From: Amycolatopsis xylanica
GTDB taxonomy: Bacteria > Actinomycetota > Actinomycetes > Mycobacteriales > Pseudonocardiaceae
Length of the DNA stretch: 64,000 nucleotides
Assembly (NCBI RefSeq): GCF_900107045.1
Contig: NZ_FNON01000009.1
Span: 284,175 to 348,174 of the forward strand
Reading direction: 5' to 3'
The position numbers were made by a program, and so were the translations under genes. Positions 7,302 to 16,981 of this stretch are shown here, piece by piece (the stretch's first letter is position 1; the number at the start of each line of letters is the position of its first letter). The notes under the pieces were generated by a model that was not told the origin of the DNA, did not search any database, and was given only the letters and a program-made list of their open reading frames with translations.

Positions 7302-9227
7302 GTGTGCGGCCTGCTTGGACTGATCTGCGCCACTGAGAGCGACGCGGTCAACGCCCGCGAAGCCGTCAACGCGGCGATGCGCTGCCAGCGCCACCGCGGT
7401 CCCGACGAGCAGGACACCTGGGCCGACGGCGAGGTCGTCTACGGCTTCAACCGGCTCGCCTTCATCGACCTGGAGCACTCGCACCAGCCGCTGCACTGGG
7501 GCCCGCCCGAGGCGCCCGGCCGCTACACGCTGAACTTCAACGGCGAGATCTACAACTTCCAGGAGCTGCGCGCGGAGCTGGAAGAGCGCTTCGGCGCGAA
7601 GTTCGACACCGAGGGCGACGGCGAGGCGATCGTCGCCGCGTACCACTATCTCGGCGCCGACGCGGTGAAGAAGCTGCGCGGGATGTTCGCGTTCCTCATC
7701 TGGGACTCGCAGGAGAAGCTGGTCTACGGCGCGCGCGACCCGTTCGGCATCAAGCCGCTGTACTACGCGCAGGGCCCCGGCGGCATCGCGTTCTCGAGTG
7801 AGAAGAAGAGCCTGCTGGAGCTTTCGTCGACGCTGGGCGTCGAGGAGAAGCTCGACCGCACCGCGCTGCAGCATTACCTGGTCCTGCAGTACGTGCCGGA
7901 GCCCGAGTCGCTGCACGCCGCGATCCGCAGGCTGGAGTCGGGCACCTCGTTCACGGTCAAGCCCGGCGGCACGCCGGAGCTGACCCGCTACTTCCACCCG
8001 CAGTTCACCGCCAAGACCGGTGACCGCGGCGAGGCGCTGTACGAGCGCATCGCCGACGTGCTGCAGGACTCGGTCGCCAAGCACATGATCAGCGACCCCG
8101 ACGTCACGGTCGGCGCGTTCCTCTCCGGCGGCATCGACTCGACGGCCACCGCGACGCTGGCCAAGCGCCACAACCCGAACCTGATCGCGTTCACCACCGG
8201 CTTCGAGCGCGAGGGCTACTCCGAGGTCGACGTCGCCGCCGAGTCGGCCGCCGCGATCGGCGTGAAGCACGTGGTCCGCACGGTGACCTCGGCCGAGATG
8301 ATGGAGGTGCTGCCGCTCATCGTCTGGTACCTCGACGACCCGGTCGCCGACCCCGCGCTCGTGCCGCTCTGGTTCATCGCGCGCGAGGCGCGCAAGCACG
8401 TCAAGGCGGTCCTGTCCGGCGAGGGCGCGGACGAGCTCTTCGGCGGCTACACGATCTACAACGAGCCGATCTCGCTGGCGCCGTTCGAGAAGGTGCCGGG
8501 CAGTGTGCGCAAGCTCATCGGGAAGGTCTCGACGAAGATCCCCGAGGGCACGCGCGGCAAGGACCTGCTGCGCCGCGGCTCGCTCTCGCTCGAGGACCGT
8601 TATTACGGCAACGCCCGCATCTTCCGTGACGACCAGCTGCGCGGCGTGCTGAAGACGTTCACCGAGGGCGTCGGCTTCAAGGACGTCACCGCGCCCTGGT
8701 ACGAGGTCTCGAAGGACTGGGACCCGGTCGCGCGCATGCAGCACGTCGACCTCTACACCTGGCTGCGCGGCGACATCCTGGTCAAGGCCGACAAGGTGAC
8801 CATGGCCAACTCGCTGGAACTGCGCGTGCCGTTCCTCGACGCCGAGGTGTTCAAGGTCGCGGCGTCGATCCCGCTGGAGGAGAAGCTCGCCAACGGGACC
8901 ACGAAGTACGCACTGCGCCGCGCGCTGGAGAAGATCATCCCGGCGCACGTGCTCAACCGGCGCAAGCTGGGCTTCCCGGTGCCGATCCGGCACTGGCTGC
9001 GCACCGACATGTACGAGTGGGCCCGCGGCATCATCACCGACTCGCAGACCGACGAGCTGTTCGACAAGGCCGCGGTGTTCAGGCTCCTGGAGGAGCACCG
9101 CGCCGGCACCCTCGACCACTCGCGCCGTCTCTGGGCGCTGCTGGTCTTCATGCTCTGGCACGGCATCTTCATCGAGCACCGCATCAAGCCGGAGATCCCC
9201 GAGCCGGTCTACCCGGTCAAGCTCTGA
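7302..9227 (+). CDS. asnB: Asparagine synthetase, glutamine-hydrolysing
   Basis: Makes asparagine from aspartate, ATP and glutamine. The 641-residue product starts on GTG so that Cys2 (MCGLLG) becomes the N-terminal nucleophile of the glutaminase domain (about 1-210; RHRGPDEQ and NGEIYN motifs). The synthetase domain follows with the ATP pyrophosphatase loop FLSGGIDST and the SGEGADELFGGY motif. Mycobacterial homologues amidate diaminopimelate in peptidoglycan (AsnB/LtsA), so that role is also possible. The gene is divergent from ctaC. Confidence 0.94.
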   Translation: MCGLLGLICATESDAVNAREAVNAAMRCQRHRGPDEQDTWADGEVVYGFNRLAFIDLEHSHQPLHWGPPEAPGRYTLNFNGEIYNFQELRAELEERFGAKFDTEGDGEAIVAAYHYLGADAVKKLRGMFAFLIWDSQEKLVYGARDPFGIKPLYYAQGPGGIAFSSEKKSLLELSSTLGVEEKLDRTALQHYLVLQYVPEPESLHAAIRRLESGTSFTVKPGGTPELTRYFHPQFTAKTGDRGEALYERIADVLQDSVAKHMISDPDVTVGAFLSGGIDSTATATLAKRHNPNLIAFTTGFEREGYSEVDVAAESAAAIGVKHVVRTVTSAEMMEVLPLIVWYLDDPVADPALVPLWFIAREARKHVKAVLSGEGADELFGGYTIYNEPISLAPFEKVPGSVRKLIGKVSTKIPEGTRGKDLLRRGSLSLEDRYYGNARIFRDDQLRGVLKTFTEGVGFKDVTAPWYEVSKDWDPVARMQHVDLYTWLRGDILVKADKVTMANSLELRVPFLDAEVFKVAASIPLEEKLANGTTKYALRRALEKIIPAHVLNRRKLGFPVPIRHWLRTDMYEWARGIITDSQTDELFDKAAVFRLLEEHRAGTLDHSRRLWALLVFMLWHGIFIEHRIKPEIPEPVYPVKL

Positions 9228-9231
9228 CAAA

Positions 9232-9290
9232 CGGCATAAAGCGGGCTTTATCCCGGATGCTTTCCACGGGATAAAGCCCGCTTTATGCCG
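9232..9290. repeat. Family B gene-end palindrome
   Basis: Perfect 24-bp arms 9232-9255 and 9267-9290 with an 11-nt loop. Each arm is itself nearly palindromic (GATAAAGC facing GCTTTATC). It begins five bases after the asnB stop and probably ends that transcript. Other copies are at 27419, 31174 and 48071. Confidence 0.85.
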
Positions 9291-9597
9291 TCCGGGCCCG
9301 GGTACGTCCCGCTCACCGGGTACGCGACCTTGATCACACCGTTTGCTTATACGAACGTATGTTGCGACATTAGGTTGAAAGGTCTCGTGACGGTGACCAC
9401 CTGGTTTGTTTATTTCCCCAGGTAGACGAGTCAAGACCGATTCAGTCACATCCTGTCACCGGTTTCGATCAGGTAAATTCTTCCTAGCACCAGGGCCAAG
9501 TCGGCCCGGCCTTCCCCACCACCCTCCGGTCCCACTCACCGAGTGTGACGGCTTGTTCGGCGTGCCCGGGGAATCCGATGTTCGCTAGGAGACCTTG
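9291..9597 (+). promoter_or_regulatory. Leader/promoter region of the acyl-transfer operon
   Basis: About 300 bp without a credible gene, less GC-rich than its surroundings. It holds an inverted repeat ATACG-AA-CGTAT at 9349-9360, a candidate operator, overlapping a possible -35 TTGCTT at 9344. A second AT-rich patch, GGTAAATTC, lies near 9472. AGGAG at 9587-9591 is the ribosome site for the next gene. No promoter could be fixed with confidence. Confidence 0.35.
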
Positions 9598-10725
9598 TTG
9601 AGTACCGAATTCGAGCCCGCTCGACTCGATGACGTAGAGGAGTTGCTGGCCCTTTTCCGCCTGCAGTACGGCGACAGCTACCCATTGCCCAGCGGCAACG
9701 ACCCCGAGATGATGGCCGCCGCCATCGCCAACCCGATCCCCTCCTGGCTGGTCGCCCGCGACCACGGCCGCATCGTCACCACGATCATGGCCGAGATCGC
9801 CGCCGACGACCGGATCGCCAGGACACAGAGTCTCATCGTCCACCCGGACGCGCGTGGCCGCGGCATGGCGCGCAAGGCCGTCGGCGCGCTCGCCGACCTG
9901 CTGCTGACCAGCGGGCACATCGACTCCGCGTACGGCAAGTCCCGCACCTCCAGCACCGCGGCGCAGCGGATGATGCTGAGCAACGACTTCGTCGCGCTGG
10001 GCGTGTTCCCCAACGCCCACAAGTTCGCCAGCCAGGAGACCGTGCTGCTCACGGTCAAGCACGCCGAGGGCGTGCTCGACCAGCGTCAGCCCGTGTACAA
10101 GGTCCCGGCCGAGCTCGAACGGCTGGTCACCGCCGTCGAGCACAGCGTCGGCATGCCGGCGCGCCCCGAGTTCGTCCCCGCGACCGACTACCCCACCACC
10201 GGCCCGGACGTCGAACTCGAGCTGCTCGACGCGCCGCACTTCGTCGCCAGGACCTTCGACGCCCAGGTGCGTGACCCGTACCGCCGGTACTACCCGCTGC
10301 ACACCCCGAACATGCTGCTCACCGACGCGAAGGGCACCTTCGAGCTCTACGCGCGCCTCACCAAGCACGACGGCTACGGCACGATGATCGCGGGCACGCC
10401 GAACGGGCTGGCCGTCGTCCCGCATCTCGGCCAGATCGTCGGGAAGCTGAGCGAGGCGGGCGCCGCCTACCTCGAGACGATCGTCCCGCTGTGCGCCTTC
10501 GAGGAGCTGAGTGCCTTGCTGGCGCACGGTTTCCTGCCCGCCGCCATGTACCCGGCGATGCGCCGCGACGGCGGCCTCTTCCAGGACTACGTGGTGATGG
10601 CGCGGACCATGCAGCCGCTCGACTTCCGCGGCCTGAAGATCGACGAGGCCTTCCGCCCCTACGCCGAGCAGTACATCGACCTGTGGACCCAGCGCCACCT
10701 CGACACCAGTGGAGTTTTCCGGTGA
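9598..10725 (+). CDS. GNAT-family N-acyltransferase, first gene of the accessory operon
   Basis: A 375-residue protein with an N-terminal GNAT domain (about 1-150). The acyl-CoA-binding loop is visible in HPDARGRGMARKAVG. The C-terminal half (about 160-375) is not recognised but has a short alpha-beta repeat look (LAVVPHLGQIVGKLSEAG), so a second degenerate GNAT domain is possible. The start is TTG: TTG 9598 lies six bases from AGGAG, better than TTG 9595. Its stop overlaps the next GTG by four bases. Substrate unknown; in context it probably acts on the product of the acyl-activating enzymes downstream. Confidence 0.75.
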   Translation: MSTEFEPARLDDVEELLALFRLQYGDSYPLPSGNDPEMMAAAIANPIPSWLVARDHGRIVTTIMAEIAADDRIARTQSLIVHPDARGRGMARKAVGALADLLLTSGHIDSAYGKSRTSSTAAQRMMLSNDFVALGVFPNAHKFASQETVLLTVKHAEGVLDQRQPVYKVPAELERLVTAVEHSVGMPARPEFVPATDYPTTGPDVELELLDAPHFVARTFDAQVRDPYRRYYPLHTPNMLLTDAKGTFELYARLTKHDGYGTMIAGTPNGLAVVPHLGQIVGKLSEAGAAYLETIVPLCAFEELSALLAHGFLPAAMYPAMRRDGGLFQDYVVMARTMQPLDFRGLKIDEAFRPYAEQYIDLWTQRHLDTSGVFR

Positions 10726-11882
10726 GCCCGCACCTGACCGACCCGGCGACCGTCCCCGACACCGTCGCGCTCAAGAACGTCCAGGCGCTGTGCGACATCG
10801 CCGACCCGTACCGCCACGACGCGGAGACCGACGCGCTGTTCGTCGCCGCGATGAACGAGTCGAACCACTGGCACGTCCGGCGTTCCCCGTTCTACGCCAA
10901 CCTTTTCGACGGCATGACCGAGCTGAAGTCCATTGAGGACCTGACGCGTCAGCCGTACATCCACGCGAACTTCTTCAAGATGCACGAGATCCTGTCCGTG
11001 CCCCGCGAGGACGTGCTGGTGAACCCGACCTCCTCGGGCACCACCGGCCAGAAGTCGCAGATGTTCTGGGACGAGTGGACCGTGCGCTCCGGCCAGCGCA
11101 TGATCGCCCGCATCTTCGACCACTACGGCTGGATCGACGCCGACCCGGTCAGCTACCTGCTCTACACGAACCAGCCGCAGCCGGGCCTCAAGACCGGCAG
11201 CGCGCGCACCGGCCAGCTGCTCACCGACTTCGCGCCGGCGGGCACGGTCGACTACGGCCTCGCGCACACCGGCACCGGCCACGAGTTCGACGCGTTCGGC
11301 TCCATCCGCGCGCTGCAGCGCTTCGCCGAGGAAGACGTCCCGGTCCGCGTTTTCGGTTTCCCCGCGTTCCTTTCCTTCACGCTGGACCGGATGCGCGCGC
11401 TGGGCATCCCGCCGCTGAAGCTCAACGAGCGCTCGCTGGTGCTGTTCGGCGGCGGCTGGAAGGGCAACGCCGACAAGCAGATCGCGAAGCCGGAGCTCTA
11501 CCGCCGCATCAACGGCCAGCTCGGCATCCCCGACGCGCGCATCCGCGACGCCTACGGCTCCGTCGAGCATTCCATCCCGTACATCGAGTGCCCGAACCAC
11601 AACCTGCACGTGCCCACCTGGTCGCGCGCGCTGGTCCGGTCGGTGCGGACGCTCGAACCGCTTCCCTTCGGTGAGCGCGGTTATCTGCAGTTCATCTCGC
11701 CGTACATCACCTCGGCGCCCGCGCAGAGCGTGCTGATGGGCGACCTCGGCACGCTGCACGCCCCGCAGGAGTGCGGTTGCGGCACGCCGACCCCGTGGTT
11801 CGAGATCCACGGGCGCGCGGGCATCTCCCGCAACCGCAGCTGTGCCATCGCCGCCGCCGAACTTCTGAAGGACAAGTCTTGA
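10722..11882 (+). CDS. LuxE-like acyl-adenylating enzyme
   Basis: A 386-residue member of the LuxE/CapK/PaaK adenylate-forming group. The ATP-binding loop is SSGTTGQK (Ser104-Lys111). YGSVEHSIPY corresponds to the aromatic substrate/adenylate motif, and a CGCG motif (Cys351, Cys353) precedes the C-terminal GR. The short length and lack of a large CoA-ligase lid suggest an acyl-protein synthetase like LuxE, which activates a fatty acid as acyl-AMP and passes it to a protein thiol. GTG 10722 and the stop at 11882 overlap both neighbours by four bases. Acid substrate unknown. Confidence 0.75.
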   Translation: MSPHLTDPATVPDTVALKNVQALCDIADPYRHDAETDALFVAAMNESNHWHVRRSPFYANLFDGMTELKSIEDLTRQPYIHANFFKMHEILSVPREDVLVNPTSSGTTGQKSQMFWDEWTVRSGQRMIARIFDHYGWIDADPVSYLLYTNQPQPGLKTGSARTGQLLTDFAPAGTVDYGLAHTGTGHEFDAFGSIRALQRFAEEDVPVRVFGFPAFLSFTLDRMRALGIPPLKLNERSLVLFGGGWKGNADKQIAKPELYRRINGQLGIPDARIRDAYGSVEHSIPYIECPNHNLHVPTWSRALVRSVRTLEPLPFGERGYLQFISPYITSAPAQSVLMGDLGTLHAPQECGCGTPTPWFEIHGRAGISRNRSCAIAAAELLKDKS

Positions 11883-14392
11883 GCAACGAGCATTACTGGC
11901 AAGGAACCTGGGTCGACGACGTCCGCGCGGGCGACCTGCTCGAAACCCTCGAAGAGACCACCCAGCGGGTGCTGGGCGCGGAGCGGCTCAGCCCGCTGAC
12001 CGTGCTCGCCGCGTGCGAGAAGCTCGCCGACCGGCTGTCCAAACCGGACAGTGTGGTGCGGATCCAGCTCACCGAACGCCTGCAGGACTGGGGCCTTCCC
12101 CGCGAAGAGATCGCCGAGACCTTCGATCTGCTGGTCGACCAGCTCGCCCGTGAGGAGCTCGAGCGCAAGGTCACCCGTGAGCTCGGCGGCGTCGACCCGG
12201 CCCGGCTCGCGCGCTTCGACTTCAAGCTCCCGATCTTCGAGGCCTGGGTGCCCGTCGGCCTGCTCGCGCACGTCGCGGCGGGCAACGCGCCCGCCGTCGG
12301 CGCGCTCAGCGCGATCGAGGGCCTGCTCACCGGCAACCTCAACGTCATCAAGACCAGCGGCGCCGACTCGCTGTTCACCGCGGAGTTCCTCGCCGCGCTG
12401 GCCGAGCAGGACCCGACCGGCAAGATCGCCGAGCGGCTGATCGTGCTGCGGTTCTCGTCCTCGCGCAAGGAATGGCTGGAGCGCATGGTCGCGCCCGCCG
12501 ACGCCGTCGCCGTCTGGGGTGGCGAGGAGGCCATCAGCGGCATCGCCGAGTTCACCGGACCCGGCACCCGCCTGATCGACTGGGGTCCCAAGCTCTCCTT
12601 CGCCTACCTGACCGCCGACACCTGGTCCGCCACCGACGCGCTGCACGCGGTCGCCGCCGATGTCTGCCGCCTCGACCAGCAGGCCTGCTCCAGCCCGCAG
12701 GTCATCTACCTCGACACCGACGACGAGGAAGAGGTCTTCGCCTTCGCCGAGCGCTTCGCGCCGGTGCTGGCCGAGGTCGTGCGCGAGCGGCAGCCGCGCG
12801 ACCCGAGCGACGCCGAATGGGCCGAGATCAACAACACGGTCATCGTCGCCAAGCTGGAGGAGAACCTCGGTCTCACCAAGGTGCTCACCGCCGAGGACGG
12901 CACCTGGCGGGTCATGGCCGACACCCGGTCGGCGCTGCGCGCCTCGCCGCTGTACCGCACGGTGTGGGTGAAACCGTTGCCGCGCAACGAGATCACCGCC
13001 ACGCTCCGCCCGATGCGCCGCTACCTGCAGACGGTCGGCCTCGCCGCCACCCGCCAGGACACCGCCGTGCTCGCACGCACGCTGGTGAGCACCGGCGTCC
13101 AGCGCGTGACCGTGCCGGGCCGGATGCTGGGCGGCTACGCGGGTGAGCCGCACGACGGCGTCTACGCGATGCAGCGCTACAGCCGCCGCGTCGACGTCCA
13201 GCTCGACGAGCGCTTCGCCACCGACGCCGCGCTCGACGACTTCACGCTGGGCGCGCAGCTCCCAGCGCCGAACGTGCCGGTGACGCCCAAGTCGGAGTTC
13301 GAGACCCTGCGGGCCGGTCGCGGCGAGGTGTTCTTCCTCAGCGGCGGCAGCACCGGCAAGCCGAAGCTGTCGAAGTTCTCGTGGGCCGACTACGACGAGA
13401 TCTCGAACTTCGCCTCCGAAGCGCTGCTGGCGACCGGGATCGACCCGCGCACCGACCGCGTGATGAACCTGTTCTTCAGCGGGCACATGTACGGCAGCTT
13501 CGTCAGTTACTTCTCCGCGCTCGAGCGCCTCGGCGCCGTCCAGTTCCCGATGGGCGGCGAGTGGGACCGGTTCGAGGCGATCGCGCAGTCCATTGTGGAC
13601 AACCAGATCGACACGCTGGTCACGGTGCCGAGCTTCGTCATGCGGCTGTTCACCGAGGGCGGCGACACGCTGCGCCGCTACCAGGGCGTGCGCAAGATCT
13701 TCTACGCCGGTGAGCACTTCGGCGACAGCCAGATCCAGTGGCTGCGCGAGGAATTCGGCGTCGAGATCGTCCGCTCCGCGGCGTACGGCGGCATCGACGC
13801 CGGGCCGATGGGGTACCAGTGCCTGGAGTCCCCGGCGCGCGTGCACCACATGTTCCCCGGCCTGCACACGCTGGAGATCCTCGACACCGAGTCGGACACC
13901 CCGGTCGCGCCGGGCGAGGTGGGCCGCCTGGTCTTCACCGCGCACACCCGCCGCGGCCAGCGCGTGGACCGCTACGAGATCGGTGATCTCGGCCGCTGGA
14001 TCACCGAGCCGTGCGGCTGCGGCCGCCAGAGCCCGCGCTTCGAGCTGCTCGGCCGCGTCGGCGACGTGTTCCGCACGGCCGCGGTGACGCTGAACTACCG
14101 GCGGTTCGTCGCCATCGCCGCGGACGCCTTCGGGTACTCCGGCGCGTTCCAGGTGGTGCTGAGCGAGGACGCCCAGGGCGACATCCTCACCATGCGCCTG
14201 GAATCCGGCGACCCCGACACCGTCACCCGCGAGTTCATCGCGCGTTACCCCGAGCTGACCGAGGCCGTCGAAGGCACCCGGCTGCTCCGCCTGCACACCG
14301 AAATCGCGCCGCAGAGCGCCTTCGCCAAGACCGCCAGCAGCGGAAAGCTCATCGCGGTGGTCGAGAACCGATCCTCCAGGAGCACCTCATGA
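11879..14392 (+). CDS. LuxC acyl-CoA reductase fused to a LuxE-like ligase
   Basis: An 837-residue bifunctional protein. Residues about 30-450 form a LuxC-type NADPH-dependent acyl reductase: Cys270 sits in DQQACSSPQVIYL, the place of the LuxC catalytic cysteine that carries the acyl thioester. Residues about 475-830 are an adenylate-forming domain with the loop LSGGSTGKPK (488-495), an AAYGGIDAG motif and a C-terminal PCGCG near residue 710. Free-standing LuxC and LuxE convert fatty acid to aldehyde; here the two are joined. Start TTG 11879 overlaps the previous TGA. No luciferase genes are in the window, so the aldehyde is probably a biosynthetic intermediate. Confidence 0.78.
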   Translation: MSNEHYWQGTWVDDVRAGDLLETLEETTQRVLGAERLSPLTVLAACEKLADRLSKPDSVVRIQLTERLQDWGLPREEIAETFDLLVDQLAREELERKVTRELGGVDPARLARFDFKLPIFEAWVPVGLLAHVAAGNAPAVGALSAIEGLLTGNLNVIKTSGADSLFTAEFLAALAEQDPTGKIAERLIVLRFSSSRKEWLERMVAPADAVAVWGGEEAISGIAEFTGPGTRLIDWGPKLSFAYLTADTWSATDALHAVAADVCRLDQQACSSPQVIYLDTDDEEEVFAFAERFAPVLAEVVRERQPRDPSDAEWAEINNTVIVAKLEENLGLTKVLTAEDGTWRVMADTRSALRASPLYRTVWVKPLPRNEITATLRPMRRYLQTVGLAATRQDTAVLARTLVSTGVQRVTVPGRMLGGYAGEPHDGVYAMQRYSRRVDVQLDERFATDAALDDFTLGAQLPAPNVPVTPKSEFETLRAGRGEVFFLSGGSTGKPKLSKFSWADYDEISNFASEALLATGIDPRTDRVMNLFFSGHMYGSFVSYFSALERLGAVQFPMGGEWDRFEAIAQSIVDNQIDTLVTVPSFVMRLFTEGGDTLRRYQGVRKIFYAGEHFGDSQIQWLREEFGVEIVRSAAYGGIDAGPMGYQCLESPARVHHMFPGLHTLEILDTESDTPVAPGEVGRLVFTAHTRRGQRVDRYEIGDLGRWITEPCGCGRQSPRFELLGRVGDVFRTAAVTLNYRRFVAIAADAFGYSGAFQVVLSEDAQGDILTMRLESGDPDTVTREFIARYPELTEAVEGTRLLRLHTEIAPQSAFAKTASSGKLIAVVENRSSRSTS

Positions 14393-15639
14393 GCGACCAG
14401 CTGACCGAGCTCGTCGAGTTCGCCCGCGCGAACTCCCCGTTCTACAAGCAGCTTTACGACGGCGTCCCGGCCGGTCCGGTGCGGCTGGCCGACCTGCCGA
14501 TCATCGACCAGTCCGAGTTCTGGGCCGCGAACACCATGCACGGCAACACCGCGCTCACCGGCCCGCACACCGACGGGATCATCTTCAAGACCGGCGGCAC
14601 CACCAGCGCGCCGCGGCTGTCCGCCTACACGCGTCCCGAGTGGAAGACCCTCGCGAGCACCTTCGCCACCGGCCTGGCCGCGGCGGGCGTGCGGCACGGC
14701 GACCGCGTCGCGAACCTGCTGTACGCCGGTGAGCTGTACTCCAGCTTCATCCTGATGCTGAACATGCTGCAGATGCAGCAGGTCGACACCGTCCAGCTGC
14801 CCATCGCAGGCAGCGCGCCCGCCGACTTCAAGGTGCAGGCGCTGCAGGACTTCGAGGCCACGGTCATCGCGGCGTTCCCGACCGCGCTCGTGGCGCTCGC
14901 GCAGTACGTGAAGGAGAACGTCGGCACGCTGCCGCACGTGCGGGTGGTGCTGTTCAGCGGTGAGGCGTTCTACGGCGACCAGCGCCGGATCGTGCACGAG
15001 GCCTTCCCCAACGCGGTGATCCGGTCGCTGGGCTACGGCAGTGTCGACGGCGGCGTGCTCGGCGCGCCGGTCGAGGGCTGCGAGGACGTGCGGGTGTTCC
15101 GCGCTTTCGAGCCGACCAACGTGATCGAGATCGTCGACACCGAGACCGGCGAGCCGATCGTGGAGCCGGGCCGCCCCGGCAGGCTGCTGGTGACCGACCT
15201 CGGCAGGCGGCTGCAGCCGATGATCCGGTACCCGGTCGGCGACCTCGGCGAGTGGGTTTCGTTCGAGGAGCGCACTTTCCGGCTGCTGGGCCGCGCCGAC
15301 GAGGGCGCCCGCGTCGGGCCGGTCACCCTGCATTTGGACTACCTGCGCGGCTGCGTCGACACCGCGACCGGCTCGCGCGTCGACGGCTTCCAGGTCGTGC
15401 TGCGCCGCGTCGACGCGAAGGACCAGCTCGTGCTGCGCTTCGCCAGCGACGCGACCGACCGCGCGGCCGTGCTCGAGACGCTGAGCGCGCAGGTCGACGA
15501 GATCTCGCCGCGCTTCGCCGACCACGTCGCCCGCGGCATCATCCAGCCGCTCGCCGTGGAATGGGTCACGCCGTCGGAGATCGCCGTCAACCCGCGCACC
15601 AGCAAGGTGCTCCGGCTCATCGACGAGCGGCCGGTATGA
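14389..15639 (+). CDS. PaaK-like adenylate-forming ligase
   Basis: A 416-residue member of the phenylacetate-CoA ligase/coenzyme F390 synthetase-like group. The ATP loop is FKTGGTTSAPR (66-76); LGYGSVDGG and RYPVGDLGE are the later family motifs. Unlike the two LuxE-like domains upstream it lacks the CGCG pair before the final GR motif, so it probably lost that metal-type site and may use a different acceptor. ATG 14389 overlaps the stop before it and the TGA overlaps the MFS start. This is the third adenylating unit in one operon; substrate unknown. Confidence 0.72.
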   Translation: MSDQLTELVEFARANSPFYKQLYDGVPAGPVRLADLPIIDQSEFWAANTMHGNTALTGPHTDGIIFKTGGTTSAPRLSAYTRPEWKTLASTFATGLAAAGVRHGDRVANLLYAGELYSSFILMLNMLQMQQVDTVQLPIAGSAPADFKVQALQDFEATVIAAFPTALVALAQYVKENVGTLPHVRVVLFSGEAFYGDQRRIVHEAFPNAVIRSLGYGSVDGGVLGAPVEGCEDVRVFRAFEPTNVIEIVDTETGEPIVEPGRPGRLLVTDLGRRLQPMIRYPVGDLGEWVSFEERTFRLLGRADEGARVGPVTLHLDYLRGCVDTATGSRVDGFQVVLRRVDAKDQLVLRFASDATDRAAVLETLSAQVDEISPRFADHVARGIIQPLAVEWVTPSEIAVNPRTSKVLRLIDERPV

Positions 15640-16877
15640 ACGTCCGCGAAGCCGAACGGCTGACCGAGGTCGCGACGCGGCCGCTCCCCCTTTTGTTCCG
15701 TAACAAGAACTTCGCGGCCGTCTGGCTGGGCCAGGTGCTCAGCCAGGGTGGCACGCGGATCTACCAGATCGCACTGCTGTGGTGGCTGCTCGGCCAGCTG
15801 CCCGCGTCGTCGCGCGGCCTGTCCGCCGGTGCGTTCCTGGTGGTCGGTGCCCTGCCATCACTGCTGCTGGCAGGGCGCATCGGCAGGCTCATCGACTCGG
15901 TGCCCGCGCGCCGGGTGATGCTCCGCGCCGAGGTCGTCGCGGGCGTGCTGGTCTCCGGTCTCGCCGTGCTGGCGTACCTGGACTCGGTGCCGGTGTGGCT
16001 GGTCTACCCGATCGGGCTGGCCCTCGCGACGTGTCAGGCGTTCTTCGACCCGTGCCTGATGAAAGCGCTACCAGAGCTGCTCGACGGCGCCGACATGGAG
16101 CGCGCGGTCGGCTTCGGGACGTCGACGCAGTCGGTGGCGAACTTCGCGGGCGCCGCGTTCGGCGCCGGCCTGCTGGCGACCGTCGGCTTCGCGGGCGCGG
16201 TGGCGATCAACGCCGCCACGTACGTCGTCGCCGCGCTGTGCCTGCTCTACGCCCGTTTCAACGCGCTGCCCGCCGGTCCTTCCGCTGCGGCGGAGAAGAA
16301 GCAGGGCACGTGGGCGTTTCTCGGCTCGCTGCCGGGAGTGCGGCCGCTGCTGGTCTGCTTCGCCGCGGTGAACTTCTTCTCCGCGCCGACGCTGCTGGTG
16401 CTGCCGCTGTACACGAAGTCCGTGCTCCAGCAGGGGCCCGCGACGCTGGCGACACTCGAGTCCGCACTGTGGCTCGGGCTGCTGCTCGGCGCGTTCGGCG
16501 CGGTCCGTGTGCCGACACGCGGCCGGATCACCCAGTTCGGCGCGGTCTGCATCGGCGCGTTCGGCCTGTTCCTCGCCGTGCCGGGGCTCGTCGTGTCCGG
16601 CCCGGTCTCGATCGTGACGCTCGCGCTCGCCGGCTTCTGCCTCGGCGTGTCGAACGTCAAGTTCACCGCCCTCTTCCAGGCGGTCGTCCCGCCGGAAGCC
16701 AAGGGCCGGTTCTTCGCCGCGATGATGGCTTCGGTCACCGCGACGTTCCCGGTGGCGTTCCTCGCCTTCGGTGCGATCGGCGACGCCATCAGCCCGCAAT
16801 TGCTCTGCCTGGTTCAGGCGGCAGGCCTGCTGGTGATCGGTTTCGTGCTCTCCAGGCTGCCCGAGCCGACCCAGTAA
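15636..16877 (+). CDS. MFS transporter, probable exporter of the operon product
   Basis: A 413-residue major facilitator with about 12 membrane segments. It begins RNKNFAAVWLGQVLSQGGTRIYQIA, a style common to the MFS_3/enterobactin-exporter-like group, and has a conserved GRIGRLIDSVPARRVM loop between helices 2 and 3. The ATGA overlap with the ligase gene makes it the last of five coupled genes, and export of the finished molecule is the natural inference. Specificity cannot be read from sequence. Confidence 0.8.
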   Translation: MNVREAERLTEVATRPLPLLFRNKNFAAVWLGQVLSQGGTRIYQIALLWWLLGQLPASSRGLSAGAFLVVGALPSLLLAGRIGRLIDSVPARRVMLRAEVVAGVLVSGLAVLAYLDSVPVWLVYPIGLALATCQAFFDPCLMKALPELLDGADMERAVGFGTSTQSVANFAGAAFGAGLLATVGFAGAVAINAATYVVAALCLLYARFNALPAGPSAAAEKKQGTWAFLGSLPGVRPLLVCFAAVNFFSAPTLLVLPLYTKSVLQQGPATLATLESALWLGLLLGAFGAVRVPTRGRITQFGAVCIGAFGLFLAVPGLVVSGPVSIVTLALAGFCLGVSNVKFTALFQAVVPPEAKGRFFAAMMASVTATFPVAFLAFGAIGDAISPQLLCLVQAAGLLVIGFVLSRLPEPTQ

Positions 16878-16981
16878 TAAGTCAAGTTACCCGCTGGTCA
16901 TGACCCATCCGGGTTGTTTCGCCGTGCCCGGAAAACACTACCGCTTAGTACGGCTGTCGCCGTGACGAAAGGATCCATACC

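Noticed and set aside
7164..9449. Minus-strand open frame of 761 codons opposite asnB
   Set aside because: Shadow of asnB; the product has no recognisable motif and extends over the family B palindrome.
9406..9588. 60-codon ORF in the operon leader, possible leader peptide
   Set aside because: No ribosome site, proline-rich filler composition and no attenuator-like structure around it.
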